Below are positions 38,226 through 46,191 of a stretch of 64,000 nt of DNA, piece by piece. The first letter of the stretch is position 1, and every line of letters begins with the position of its first letter. The DNA lies in NCBI RefSeq assembly GCF_036030735.1, contig NZ_CP107928.1:2046001-2110000 (forward strand). Direction: 5' to 3'. Made by a program: the position numbers and the translations under genes. This DNA comes from Streptomyces sp. NBC_00425. GTDB lineage: Bacteria > Actinomycetota > Actinomycetes > Streptomycetales > Streptomycetaceae. The notes below the pieces were generated by a model. The model worked only from the letters and a program-made list of their open reading frames with translations. It was not told the origin of the DNA and made no database searches.

Positions 38226-40280
38226 TCACGCCGTGACGATCGCCGGGTCGCTCACACCGGGCCGCCCGTTCTCCACATGTCCTGCGAACCGCCTGAGGAA
38301 CGCCGGATCGGCGGCGGAGGTGACGCTCAGGTCGTACCAGCGCCTGCTCGCCCGCAGGTCCACGGTCCGTTTGAGGACGGCGCCGGGCCGCACCCGGACG
38401 GTCGTCGCCGGGCGGCCGTACCCGTCCGTCACCTTCAACTCCACCGTGCCGGAGCCCCGGTGGGTGAAGGTCAGCTCGACGCCGTCGCCGACGTGCCGTG
38501 CGGTCACCTCGGGTCCGGCCGTCTGCCCCCGCCCCTTGAAGACGCGCAGGAAGCCGTTCGGTCCGTGCACGGTCAGATCGTGCGAGCCGCCGGAGTACGC
38601 CGCGTTCCAGGTGTCCGAGACGGTCGCGCCGGCCCCGGTCGTGTAGCTCCACGGGCCGTCCCCCCGGTTGCCCGAGGTGACGAGGAACGCGGCGCCGGCC
38701 TCGGCCCCGGAGGCGAAGTCGAGGGTGAGGGTCCCGGCGGCCGGATCGGCCGAACCGTCCACGCGGGGCGCGTACTTGAGCGGCCGGGTGGGTCGCGTGC
38801 CGCGCTCCTGCTTCGGCAGGACGGGGCGGGCCGGCGGGGTGGGCACGGAGTCGGGGTGGCGTTCCCGGTCCGGGGGCGCGTAGCCGCCGGTCTCCGGCAG
38901 GACGACCCGCCGGGCGTCCTTGCGGGAGAAGTCGAACGCGGCGGTCAGGTCGCCGCAGACCGCGCGCCGCCACGGGGAGATGTTCGGCTCGTGGACGCCG
39001 AAGCGACGCTCGACGAAGCGGATGACCGAGGTGTGGTCGAGCGTCTCCGAGCAGACGTAACCACCCTTGCTCCAGGGGGAGACGACGAGCATCGGGACAC
39101 GCTGGCCGAGTCCGTAGGGGCCGGGGACGTGGCCGCTGTCGCCCTTGAAGACGTCGGGCCCGACGTCGACCGTCGAGCGGCCCCGCTCCGCGGAGGCCGG
39201 CGGGAAGGGCGGGACGACGTGGTCGAAGAACCCGTCGTTCTCGTCGTAGGTGACGAACAGGGCCGTCCTGGCCCACACCTCGGGGTCTGCGGTGAGCGCG
39301 TCGAGGACCTGCGAGACGTACCAGGCCCCGTAGTTGGCGGGCCAGTTGGGGTGTTCGGTGAAGGCCTCCGGTGCGACGATCCAGGAGACCTGCGGCAGCT
39401 TCCCGCCCAGGACGTCCGCCTTCAGCCGGTCGAAGTAGCCCTGCCCCGCGCGCGCGTCGGTGCCCGTGCGGGCCTTGTCGTACAGGGGGTCGCCGGGCTT
39501 CGCGTTCTGGTACTGCGTGAAGTAGAGCAGCGAGTTGTCGCCGTAGTTGCCGCGGTAGGCGTCCTGGATCCAGCCCCAGCTGCCGTTCGCGTCCAGACCG
39601 TCGCCGACGTCCTGGTAGATCTTCCAGGAGACGCCCGCCCGCTCGAGGCGCTCGGGGTACGTCGTCCAGCTGTAGCCGACCTCGTCGTTGCCGAGGACCG
39701 GGCCGCCGCCCTTGCCGTCGTTCCCCGTATGACCGGTCCACAGGTAGTAGCGGTTGGGGTCGGTGGAGCCGATGAAGGAGCAGTGGTAGGCGTCGCAGAC
39801 GGTGAAGGCGTCGGCGAGCGCGTAGTGGAACGGGATGTCCTTGCGCGTCAGGTACGCCATCGTCGTCGCGCTCTTGGCGGGCACCCACCGGTCGTACCTG
39901 CCGTCGGCGAAGGCCGCGTGGCCGTCGTTCCAGCCGTGCGGGAGGTCCTGGACGAAGGCGAGTCCCAGGTCGTCGGCGTCGGGACGAAAGGGCAGCACGT
40001 CCTTGCCAGCGGCGTCCGCCTGGTGCCAGACCGACCTGCCGTTCGCGAGGGTCGCCGGCCGAGGGTCGCCGAAGCCGCGGACGCCGCGGAGCGTGCCGAA
40101 GTAGTGGTCGAAGGAGCGGTTCTCCTGCATCAGGACGACGATGTGCTCCACGTCCTCGATCGACCCCGTGCGGTGGTGCGCGGGCAGGGCCGCAGCGCGT
40201 TCGACGCTGCCGGACAGGGCGGTGAACGCCGTTGTGGCGCCCGTGAGCTGGAGGAAGCGGCGCCGGTTGACTTCGGACAT
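38226..40280 (-). CDS. Tat-exported phospholipase C / phosphoesterase family protein
   Basis: A 684-residue enzyme. The Tat signal SEVNRRRFLQLTGAT lies at residues 2-16. The catalytic domain starts IEDVEHIVVLMQENRSFDHYF, with the Asn and Glu metal and active-site motif of bacterial phosphocholine-specific phospholipase C. It includes FVTYDENDGFFDHVVPP near 355 and PMLVVSPWSKGGYVCSE. Two C-terminal beta domains (DUF756-like) follow from ~520. It hydrolyses phosphatidylcholine or other phosphodiesters outside the cell, probably for phosphate or lipid scavenging. ATG 40280 is placed by the Tat motif. No pho box was identified with confidence. Confidence 0.92.
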   Translation of the reverse strand: MSEVNRRRFLQLTGATTAFTALSGSVERAAALPAHHRTGSIEDVEHIVVLMQENRSFDHYFGTLRGVRGFGDPRPATLANGRSVWHQADAAGKDVLPFRPDADDLGLAFVQDLPHGWNDGHAAFADGRYDRWVPAKSATTMAYLTRKDIPFHYALADAFTVCDAYHCSFIGSTDPNRYYLWTGHTGNDGKGGGPVLGNDEVGYSWTTYPERLERAGVSWKIYQDVGDGLDANGSWGWIQDAYRGNYGDNSLLYFTQYQNAKPGDPLYDKARTGTDARAGQGYFDRLKADVLGGKLPQVSWIVAPEAFTEHPNWPANYGAWYVSQVLDALTADPEVWARTALFVTYDENDGFFDHVVPPFPPASAERGRSTVDVGPDVFKGDSGHVPGPYGLGQRVPMLVVSPWSKGGYVCSETLDHTSVIRFVERRFGVHEPNISPWRRAVCGDLTAAFDFSRKDARRVVLPETGGYAPPDRERHPDSVPTPPARPVLPKQERGTRPTRPLKYAPRVDGSADPAAGTLTLDFASGAEAGAAFLVTSGNRGDGPWSYTTGAGATVSDTWNAAYSGGSHDLTVHGPNGFLRVFKGRGQTAGPEVTARHVGDGVELTFTHRGSGTVELKVTDGYGRPATTVRVRPGAVLKRTVDLRASRRWYDLSVTSAADPAFLRRFAGHVENGRPGVSDPAIVTA

Positions 40281-40459
40281 GGTGAGGCACCTCTCGTACG
40301 CAAGGACTGGGCCGGCCGGTGGTGACGGAAGCGCGCCTACGGAGTGTGGCAAGGGCGTCGAACGTCAGGGAAGGGCCGGATGACGCCGATGTGAAGGTCA
40401 GCGGTACGCGGGGCGCGCGGCGCGGGAGGGGGCCGCCGGGCGCCGGTCCCGGCCGGGCG

Positions 40460-40480
40460 GGCTTCCGTGAGGCGGAAGCC
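40460..40480 (+). promoter_or_regulatory. inverted repeat upstream of vanA
   Basis: GGCTTCCG-tgagg-CGGAAGCC has perfect 8-base arms, 66 bases before the vanA start. It is a candidate operator for a vanillate-responsive repressor, but none is encoded next to it. Confidence 0.5.
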
Positions 40481-40546
40481 GTCTTGCGCCCCTGTGAAGC
40501 CCGTCACGACGATGTCGCCACGACCCAGAGACGGGAGCCCCACACC

Positions 40547-41614
40547 ATGCCGCACACCACCGCATTCGCCAGGAACCAGTGGTACGTCGCCGCCTACAGT
40601 CACGAGGTCGGCCGCGAGGAGCTGCTCGGGCGGACGGTCCTCGGGGAGCCGCTGGTCTTCTACCGTACCGAGGAGGACGGCACGCCGGTCGTGCTGCACG
40701 ACCGGTGTGTGCACCGCCGGTTCCCGCTCTCCGAGAGCCGGCTGGACGGCGACCGGATCGTGTGCGGCTACCACGGGTTCACCTACGACACGACCGGCGC
40801 CTGCGTGTACGTGCCGGGGCAGAAGCGCATCCCGCGCACCGCCCGGGTCACCGCCTACCCGGTCGTCGAGCAGGACTCCCTGGTGTGGGTGTGGATCGGC
40901 GATCCGGCCCTCGCCGACCCGCAGGCCGTGCCGCGCGCCCGGCATCTGGACTCCCCCGGCTGGACGACCGTGCGCGGCATGGAGCCGATCGACGCGGACT
41001 ACGGGCTGCTCGTCGACAACCTCCTGGACCTGTCCCACGAGACGTATCTGCACGGCGGATACATCGGCACCCCCGAGGTCGCCGAGACGCCCATCACCAC
41101 CGAGGTCGACGAGGGCGCCGGGATCGTGCGGGTGAGCCGGCACATGGACGACGCCGAGTGCCCGCCCTTCTACGCCCGTTCTACCGGGATCGAGGGGCGG
41201 ATCACCCGGTGGCAGGACATCGAGTACCACGCGCCGTGCCTGTATCTGCTGCACAGCCGCATCGCGCCGGTGGGCGTGCTGCCGGAGGCCGACGGGAGCG
41301 ACCCGAACGGCTTCCACACCGAGATCACGTACGCGATCACCCCGTCCGCCGACGGCAAGGTGTACGACTTCTGGATGGTCTCGCGGGACTGGGCGACGGA
41401 CGACGACGAGGTCACCGAGTTCCTGCGGGGCAACAACCACACGGTGGTCATGCAGGACGTCGACGCCCTCAACCTCCTTCAGCGGACGCTGGGTTCGGAG
41501 CGGTCCGGCTACCAGGAGCTGAGCATCAACATCGACACCGGCGGTCTCGCCGCCCGCCGCATCCTCGCCCGGCTGGTGGAGGAGGGCGACAAGCCGGTGG
41601 AGCCGGTCCTGTGA
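40547..41614 (+). CDS. vanA: vanillate O-demethylase oxygenase subunit (Rieske type)
   Basis: A 355-residue Rieske non-heme iron oxygenase. The Rieske cluster ligands are C54/H56 in HDRCVHRRF and C73/H76 in VCGYHGF. The mononuclear iron site is in DNLLDLSHETYLHGG near residue 165. It demethylates vanillate to protocatechuate, with electrons from VanB. Other aromatic O-demethylations are possible. The product would feed the pcaHGBL operon 11 kb away. ATG 40547 has GGGAG upstream. It is coupled to the next small gene by a GTGA overlap. Confidence 0.93.
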   Translation: MPHTTAFARNQWYVAAYSHEVGREELLGRTVLGEPLVFYRTEEDGTPVVLHDRCVHRRFPLSESRLDGDRIVCGYHGFTYDTTGACVYVPGQKRIPRTARVTAYPVVEQDSLVWVWIGDPALADPQAVPRARHLDSPGWTTVRGMEPIDADYGLLVDNLLDLSHETYLHGGYIGTPEVAETPITTEVDEGAGIVRVSRHMDDAECPPFYARSTGIEGRITRWQDIEYHAPCLYLLHSRIAPVGVLPEADGSDPNGFHTEITYAITPSADGKVYDFWMVSRDWATDDDEVTEFLRGNNHTVVMQDVDALNLLQRTLGSERSGYQELSINIDTGGLAARRILARLVEEGDKPVEPVL

Positions 41615-41811
41615 GCAGCCCCACCGGCGAGGTCTACCGCATCGACTGGCTGCCGGGCACCGACGTCCTGCACGGCACCTGCCACTGCGGAGCCGAGCAC
41701 ACCGCACAGGACCCGGTGCTGATGTGGGAGTGGATGCTCGCCCACCCCGAGGGTCACACACCGCACGACCCCGCCCCCGAGGGGCCCGAGCCACCGGAGG
41801 AAGCCTCATGA
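41611..41811 (+). CDS. small Cys-containing protein between vanA and vanB
   Basis: A 66-residue protein. It reads YRIDWLPGTDVLHGTCHCG near residues 9-28, then DPVLMWEWMLAHPEGH and an acidic Pro-rich tail. The start GTG overlaps the vanA stop and its stop overlaps the vanB ATG, with GGAG upstream, so it is firmly embedded in the operon. The CHCG pair with flanking His could bind metal or contact the reductase. I do not know a named family. A role in VanA/VanB assembly or electron transfer is inference from position. Confidence 0.75.
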   Translation: MSSPTGEVYRIDWLPGTDVLHGTCHCGAEHTAQDPVLMWEWMLAHPEGHTPHDPAPEGPEPPEEAS

Positions 41812-42746
41812 GTGACGTCCACGAAGTCGAACTCGTCGTCGCACGGCGCGAGTTCGCGGCCGACGGCGTACTCGCCCTCACTCTGCGCCACCCACTGGGC
41901 GAGCCGCTGGCGGCCTGGGAGCCCGGCGCCCACGTCGACGTGGTCCTCGGGCCGGGGCTGGAGCGGCAGTACTCGCTCTGCGGCGACCCGGCCGACCGGA
42001 GCGCCTGGCGGATCGCGGTGCTGCGCGAGCCGGCGGGGCGGGGCGGGTCGGCCCATGTGCACGAGGAGGTGAGGCAGGGCGACAAGGTCCGGGTGCGCGG
42101 TCCGCGCAACCACTTCGCCCTGCGCCCGGCGGCCCGTTACCGGTTCATCGCGGGCGGCATCGGGATCACGCCCGTCCTGCCGATGCTCGCGGCGGCCGAG
42201 GCGGCGGGCGCCGAGTGGCGTCTGCTGTACGGCGGCCGTACCCGCGAATCCATGGCGTTCATCCAGGAGTTGGCGCGGTACGGAGAACGGGTCACGGTCG
42301 CGCCGCAGGACGAGACCGGTCTGCTGGACCTCGCCTCGGTGCTCGACGAACTGCCCGCGGACGCCCTCGTCTACTGCTGCGGCCCGGGTCCCCTGCTGGA
42401 CGCGGTGGAGGAGCGCTGCCCGGCCGGGGCGCTGCACGTCGAGCGGTTCCAGGCCAAGGAGCAACCCGCGGGCACGGACGTCGAGTTCGAGGTCGAGCTC
42501 GCGCAGAGCGGCCGTACGGTGACGGTCGCGCCGGGCGTGTCCGTGCTGGACACGGTGCGGGCGGCCGGCGTCGAGGTGCTCTTCTCCTGTACCGAGGGCA
42601 CCTGCGGCACCTGCGAGACCGATGTGCTGGAGGGCGTGCCGGAGCACCGCGACTCGGTGCTCACCGCCGAGGAGCGGGAGGCCGGGGAGACCATGATGAT
42701 CTGTGTGTCCCGGTGCCGGGGGAGGAAACTGGTCCTCGACCTGTGA
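41808..42746 (+). CDS. vanB: vanillate O-demethylase reductase (FNR / 2Fe-2S)
   Basis: A 312-residue class IA reductase. The flavin domain shows RQYSLCGDPADRSAWRIAV near residue 50; the NAD domain has RFIAGGIGITPVLPML near 110 and YCCGPGPLLDAVE near 205. The C-terminal plant-type ferredoxin domain has CTEGTCGTCETDV and a final Cys in MMICVSRC. It passes electrons from NADH to VanA. It starts four bases inside the small gene and ends just before a convergent hairpin. Confidence 0.94.
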   Translation: MSDVHEVELVVARREFAADGVLALTLRHPLGEPLAAWEPGAHVDVVLGPGLERQYSLCGDPADRSAWRIAVLREPAGRGGSAHVHEEVRQGDKVRVRGPRNHFALRPAARYRFIAGGIGITPVLPMLAAAEAAGAEWRLLYGGRTRESMAFIQELARYGERVTVAPQDETGLLDLASVLDELPADALVYCCGPGPLLDAVEERCPAGALHVERFQAKEQPAGTDVEFEVELAQSGRTVTVAPGVSVLDTVRAAGVEVLFSCTEGTCGTCETDVLEGVPEHRDSVLTAEEREAGETMMICVSRCRGRKLVLDL

Positions 42747-42759
42747 CCCGCCGGACGCG

Positions 42760-42776
42760 GACGCCCCGGGGGCGTC
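42760..42776. terminator. short hairpin between vanB and the MmyB-like gene
   Basis: GACGCC-ccggg-GGCGTC forms a 6-bp stem at the convergent 3' ends. It is short, but GC-rich and well placed. Confidence 0.45.
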
Positions 42777-43443
42777 AGGCCTCGGCGGCCGGCACCACGC
42801 TGAGATGGCTCGCGGAGCGGCGCACGGCGCGCGTCCTGCGGGCGGCGGGTGCGGGACGCGCCTCGCGCAGCACCATCGTCAGCCGCGTGTACCCCATGTC
42901 CCGCAGGGCCCTCGGGGTGTCCTCGACGATGCGGCAGTCCGTGGCGCCCCAGCGCGGGTCGGGATGCACCAGCGGGCGGACCGCCCCGTCGTGCTCCGCG
43001 GCCCCCTCGCCCACCGCGCGGATCCAGTGCGGCAGGCCGTACCGGTAGGCGGCCTCCATGATCGGGTCCTGGGCGATCTCACGGCGGATCGCCAGCAGCC
43101 CGTGGTCGTGGCCGTGCCGCTCAACGGCCGCAGCGAAACCGGCGAGCATCGGCAGGCACCAGCCGGCCTCGTGGTCGCCGAGCACCGAGGGCGCGTCGGG
43201 GTGGAAGAGCACGAAGCGCAGGAAGTTGTCGCCCGGCAAGGCTGTCGGATGCGGGCCCACCGCACGGAAAAGTGACGCGAAAGCAGCGTTGGACTGCACC
43301 ACGTCCCAGCGATGGTCGACCACGACGGAGGGGAAGGGGACGGCCTCCAGGTAGACGGCGCAGTCCTGCAGATAGGCCTGGGCCTCGGGTCCTTCGGGGA
43401 CGGGACGCGGCACGGACCGCTGCCCACCTGCCTGATATGCCAT
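42775..43443 (-). CDS. MmyB-type ligand-binding domain protein without HTH
   Basis: A 222-residue protein. It matches the C-terminal sensor domain of MmyB-like regulators: VVVDHRWDVVQSNAAFASLF, then GDNFLRFVLFHPDAP, FAAAVERHGHDHGL and PLVHPDPRWGATDC. Normal MmyB-like proteins start with an XRE HTH of ~70 residues; here the protein begins directly with the sensor part and ends in a basic tail (ARRTRAVRRSASHL). It is divergent from an XRE-ImmA pair, so it may lend sensing to a separate DNA-binding protein; that is inference. ATG 43443 lies ~40 bases after the predicted transcription start. Confidence 0.82.
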   Translation of the reverse strand: MAYQAGGQRSVPRPVPEGPEAQAYLQDCAVYLEAVPFPSVVVDHRWDVVQSNAAFASLFRAVGPHPTALPGDNFLRFVLFHPDAPSVLGDHEAGWCLPMLAGFAAAVERHGHDHGLLAIRREIAQDPIMEAAYRYGLPHWIRAVGEGAAEHDGAVRPLVHPDPRWGATDCRIVEDTPRALRDMGYTRLTMVLREARPAPAARRTRAVRRSASHLSVVPAAEA

Positions 43444-43489
43444 CGGGAGGTCACCCCTCTTGCCTATGCGGCCTTCACGCGGCGCCCCG

Positions 43490-43518
43490 ATCCTGCTGCC
43501 GAGGCGCGGCCATGTCAA
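43490..43518 (-). promoter_or_regulatory. promoter of the MmyB-like gene
   Basis: On the minus strand TTGACA (43513-43518), 17 bases, CAGGAT (43490-43495). A mirror TTGACG lies on the plus strand at 43541-43546, so GTCAAC and GTTGAC frame the divergent control region. Confidence 0.6.
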
Positions 43519-43556
43519 CTATCGTGGCATTCCATGCTCGTTGACGGCTGAAATTG

Positions 43557-43570
43557 GCCACAGTTGTGGC
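43557..43570 (+). promoter_or_regulatory. palindrome in the XRE gene promoter region
   Basis: GCCACA-gt-TGTGGC is a perfect 6-base-arm palindrome, 10 bases downstream of a TTGACG box. It would overlap the -10 region and is a candidate autoregulatory operator for the XRE protein. Confidence 0.45.
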
Positions 43571-43685
43571 GAGACCTGGATGTGAGTTCGAAACACCCGC
43601 TACTCTCCACAAGTTCACGGCGACCGTCTGTGCCGATGAGCGTGTCCCTGTGTACGGGGACGTGAGAGACCTAGGAGACCTGTCG

Positions 43686-44339
43686 GTGGCGGAGGATGGC
43701 TTCGAGGTTCCGGGCGCCACGGCGACGGTGCTGCTGTCGGCCGTCGTCGCCCGTGTCGCCGCGCTCGCCGACCGGCTCGGCGTGGCGCACGCGGAGGTCT
43801 TCGGCACCGGGCGGCTGTCCGTCGCCTCCGGTGTCCCCGAGCCCGTGGTCAGGGCCCTGCTGAGCGGCCGGCCAGCCGGCGAGCCCGATGTGCAGGCCCG
43901 CTTCCTGCAACGCCTGGACCTGCTGCGCCGTACGCGGCTCAAGCCGAACGGCCGCAAGTACACCCAGCAGGAGATCGCCGACGGCGCGGGCATGTCGCGC
44001 CAGCAGGCGGGCGCCCTCATCAACGGCGACCGGCGTCCCACGATGGAGCACTGCGACGCCCTTCAGCGCTTCTTCCGCGTGCACGCGGGCTTCCTCACGG
44101 CGGAGGACCCGGAGGCGCTCGCGGGGGCGTTGCAGCACACCGAGCAGGAGCTGCTGCAGAAGCTCGCCGCGCGGGAGGCGGCCGCGGCCGCCGAGGACCC
44201 GCTGGAGCGGCTGCTGCAGGACCACGGCGTGCGCGGGATCGCGTGGCGTGCCGCTCAGCTGCCCACCGACCAGCACCGCGACAAGGTCGCCGAGTGGCTG
44301 GACATGCTCCTGGAGAGCGTGAAGCGGCCCGAGTCGTGA
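43686..44339 (+). CDS. XRE-family HTH regulator paired with ImmA-like protease
   Basis: A 217-residue protein. A helical N-terminal region (~1-75) precedes a Cro/CI-type HTH (GRKYTQQEIADGAGMSRQQ, then AGALINGDRRPT, near 100-130) and a C-terminal helical region with LAAREAAAAAEDPLERLL. The HTH is internal, unusual for XRE repressors. GTG 43686 has AGGAG 8 bases upstream; the longer frame from 43554 lacks a ribosome site and covers the promoter. A metallopeptidase gene follows 14 bases later, as in ImmR/ImmA and DdrO/IrrE pairs, where the protease inactivates the repressor. Confidence 0.85.
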   Translation: MAEDGFEVPGATATVLLSAVVARVAALADRLGVAHAEVFGTGRLSVASGVPEPVVRALLSGRPAGEPDVQARFLQRLDLLRRTRLKPNGRKYTQQEIADGAGMSRQQAGALINGDRRPTMEHCDALQRFFRVHAGFLTAEDPEALAGALQHTEQELLQKLAAREAAAAAEDPLERLLQDHGVRGIAWRAAQLPTDQHRDKVAEWLDMLLESVKRPES

Positions 44340-44353
44340 TCCGGGGGAGAAGC

Positions 44354-44902
44354 GTGAGCATCGCGAAGGAAATGCGCCGGCTCAGCGGCGAACTGGTCTC
44401 GGAGCTGACCCTCCCGGCCCCCGCCCCGCCGGCCGACCTGTACGCCGCTCTGTGCGACGGGATGAGCAGACGGCGTGGCCGCCCGGTGCACTTCCGGATG
44501 GCGCCCTTCCCCGCGGACACGGCCAGCGGGCTGTGGCTCGACATGGCCGACCAGGACCTCGTCGTCATCGAGGAACGCACCGCGCCCGACCACCAGTTGG
44601 TGATCCTGGGGCACGAGCTGTGGCACATGAAGGCGGGGCACTGCAGCCAGCACGTCGAGGGCGCCGCGGTCGCGGCGCGTTTACTCAGCGACGGAGCGGA
44701 CCTGCGGGCGACGGTGCGCAGCGTCGCGGCGCGCACCCGTTTCGACCTGGCCGACGAACGGCAGGCCGAGACCTTCGGTCTGCTGCTGGCCAGCAAGTGC
44801 CGTACCTGGCTGCCGGGATCGTCCCCCCGGGGCCGCGGTCAGCGCGACCACCTGGCGGGCCGTATCGAGGCCTCGCTCGGATACCTGGGCCCGCAGAACT
44901 GA
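44354..44902 (+). CDS. ImmA/IrrE-family metallopeptidase, TTA-containing
   Basis: A 182-residue protein with zincin motif HELWH at residues 87-91 (in ILGHELWHMKAGHC), preceded by LWLDMADQDLVVIEE. This is the pattern of ImmA/IrrE proteases, which cut partner XRE repressors after stress. GTG 44354 has GGGGGAG 5 bases upstream. Codon 110 is TTA (44681-44683), so translation should need the bldA tRNA and be limited to later growth. The XRE protein upstream is the likely substrate. There are no phage genes nearby, so this looks chromosomal rather than prophage. Confidence 0.85.
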   Translation: MSIAKEMRRLSGELVSELTLPAPAPPADLYAALCDGMSRRRGRPVHFRMAPFPADTASGLWLDMADQDLVVIEERTAPDHQLVILGHELWHMKAGHCSQHVEGAAVAARLLSDGADLRATVRSVAARTRFDLADERQAETFGLLLASKCRTWLPGSSPRGRGQRDHLAGRIEASLGYLGPQN

Positions 44903-45094
44903 GCGGCGGCGCGGCCGGGGGCGCGCGCCGGGCGCGTTCATGAGGTGACGGGCCTCGGCGCGCCCCGTCCCGATCCGGGCCGACGGCAGCCCGCGCAAGG
45001 ACCTTTCACACAGCTCAGGAGCCCTTTCCGGGACGGGGTTGCGCGAGTGCGGCCGCTGCGCTGAGCGGGCGAACCGACGTCGAGGCCCGTCGGA

Positions 45095-45117
45095 TTGTCA
45101 GTGGTGGGCGGCAAGCT
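45095..45117 (+). promoter_or_regulatory. second PafBC-type DNA-damage promoter match
   Basis: TTGTCAGTG (45095-45103), 8 bases, CAAGCT (45112-45117): the same architecture as the match at 17913, with C for the first T of TAnnnT. It lies ~82 bases before the small gene at 45199. The rest of the 296-base gap 44903-45198 shows no gene. Confidence 0.55.
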
Positions 45118-45198
45118 GGGGGTGCGCCGCCGCACGGTGGCGTACGCGCCGTGGGGGCGCGTGGCAGACGACGACGCCGACACGGGGAGAGCCGACCG

Positions 45199-45459
45199 AT
45201 GCCCACTGCCGTACTGACCGACCGCGAACGCACCGCAGTCCAGGCCTACCTCCGGCTGCTGCACACCGTGCGCGCCGCCTTCGGCGACGAGGAGGGCGGT
45301 GGGCGCGTCGGCGCCTCCCGCCCGCCGCACGACCGCCTGCCCCCGGTGGTGCCGCCCGGCGTCCTGGCGGAGGCCGAGCAGGCGCTGGCCGACGCCGGGC
45401 TGGCCGGCAACGAGGAGGAGTTCTTCCGGCTGCTGCACAGTTGGTGCCCCGGCAGATGA
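45199..45459 (+). CDS. 86-residue hypothetical protein
   Basis: It starts TAVLTDRERTAVQAYLRLLH, then has a flexible Gly/Pro-rich middle (DRLPPVVPPGVL), and ends in an amphipathic helix pair EAEQALADAGLAGNEEEFFR. ATG 45199 has GGGGAGAG about 9 bases upstream. The family is not recognised. The promoter fits the DNA-damage type, so induction by DNA damage is a testable expectation. It converges on the phosphopantetheinyl transferase gene with 15 bases between stops. Confidence 0.7.
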   Translation: MPTAVLTDRERTAVQAYLRLLHTVRAAFGDEEGGGRVGASRPPHDRLPPVVPPGVLAEAEQALADAGLAGNEEEFFRLLHSWCPGR

Positions 45460-45474
45460 CCGCGGGCGGCCGCC

Positions 45475-46191
45475 TCAGCGGTGCGGCACCGTCACGGCCG
45501 TGGCGACCAGTCCGCGCCGTACGGTCCAGCGGCCGTCGAAGCACCCGACCCGGCGCCCGCCGACCACCGGCCCGGGGACCAGCAGCCGGGCCCGGAACGA
45601 GCCCTGCGCGCCCGCGGCCGGTCCGGCGCCGACGGGGGTGAGGCCGGCGTCGGCCGAGAGGTCGATGTCGGCCTCACCGAAGTCCAGCCACTTGCCGGTG
45701 AGGGGGAACCACGCCTTGTAGACGGACTCCTTGGCGCTGAACAGGAGCCTGTCCCAGTGGACGTCGGGACGGTCCGCGGCCAGCCGCTCGAGCCTCGCCA
45801 GCTCCTCGGGCAGGGCGATGGCGGCCAGCACTCCCTCGGGCAGCGGCCCGTTCGGTTCGGCGTCGACACCGAGCGAGGCCAGGTCCACGGACCGGGCCAG
45901 GGCCGCCGCGGAGTAGTCCGCGCAGTGCGTCATGCTGCCCGTGACACCGTCCGGCCAGCACGGCGCGCCGCGCTCGCCGCGCAGCACGGGCTGCGCGGGC
46001 ACCCCGAGTTTCTCCATGGCGCGCCGGGCGCAGCCGCGGACGACGGTGAACTCGCGGCGCCGCTTGTCGACCGCCCGGACCAGAAGCGCCGCCTCCTGCG
46101 GGTACAGCGGCGTGTTCCCGAACTCGCGGACGCCCTCCTCGCCGAACGCCTCCACCACCACCACGGAAGCGGGCAACAGTTCGTCGATCAC
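45475..46191 (-). CDS. 4'-phosphopantetheinyl transferase (Sfp/EntD type)
   Basis: A 238-residue PPTase. It has VRGCARRAMEKLGVPAQPVL near residue 50, GSMTHCADYSAAALAR near 85, the metal-binding ASLGVDAEPN near 108 and FSAKESVYKAWFPLTGKWLD near 150, which carries the KE signature. It activates carrier proteins of polyketide, peptide or siderophore pathways by adding the CoA arm. No biosynthetic cluster is adjacent, so it probably serves several. GTG 46191 overlaps the stop of the phosphoesterase gene, so the two are translationally coupled. Confidence 0.93.
   Translation of the reverse strand: MIDELLPASVVVVEAFGEEGVREFGNTPLYPQEAALLVRAVDKRRREFTVVRGCARRAMEKLGVPAQPVLRGERGAPCWPDGVTGSMTHCADYSAAALARSVDLASLGVDAEPNGPLPEGVLAAIALPEELARLERLAADRPDVHWDRLLFSAKESVYKAWFPLTGKWLDFGEADIDLSADAGLTPVGAGPAAGAQGSFRARLLVPGPVVGGRRVGCFDGRWTVRRGLVATAVTVPHR

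Noticed and set aside
43686..44902. Prophage repressor region (ImmR/ImmA)
   Set aside because: No integrase, attachment site, excisionase or phage structural gene is within 20 kb, and GC content matches the surroundings.
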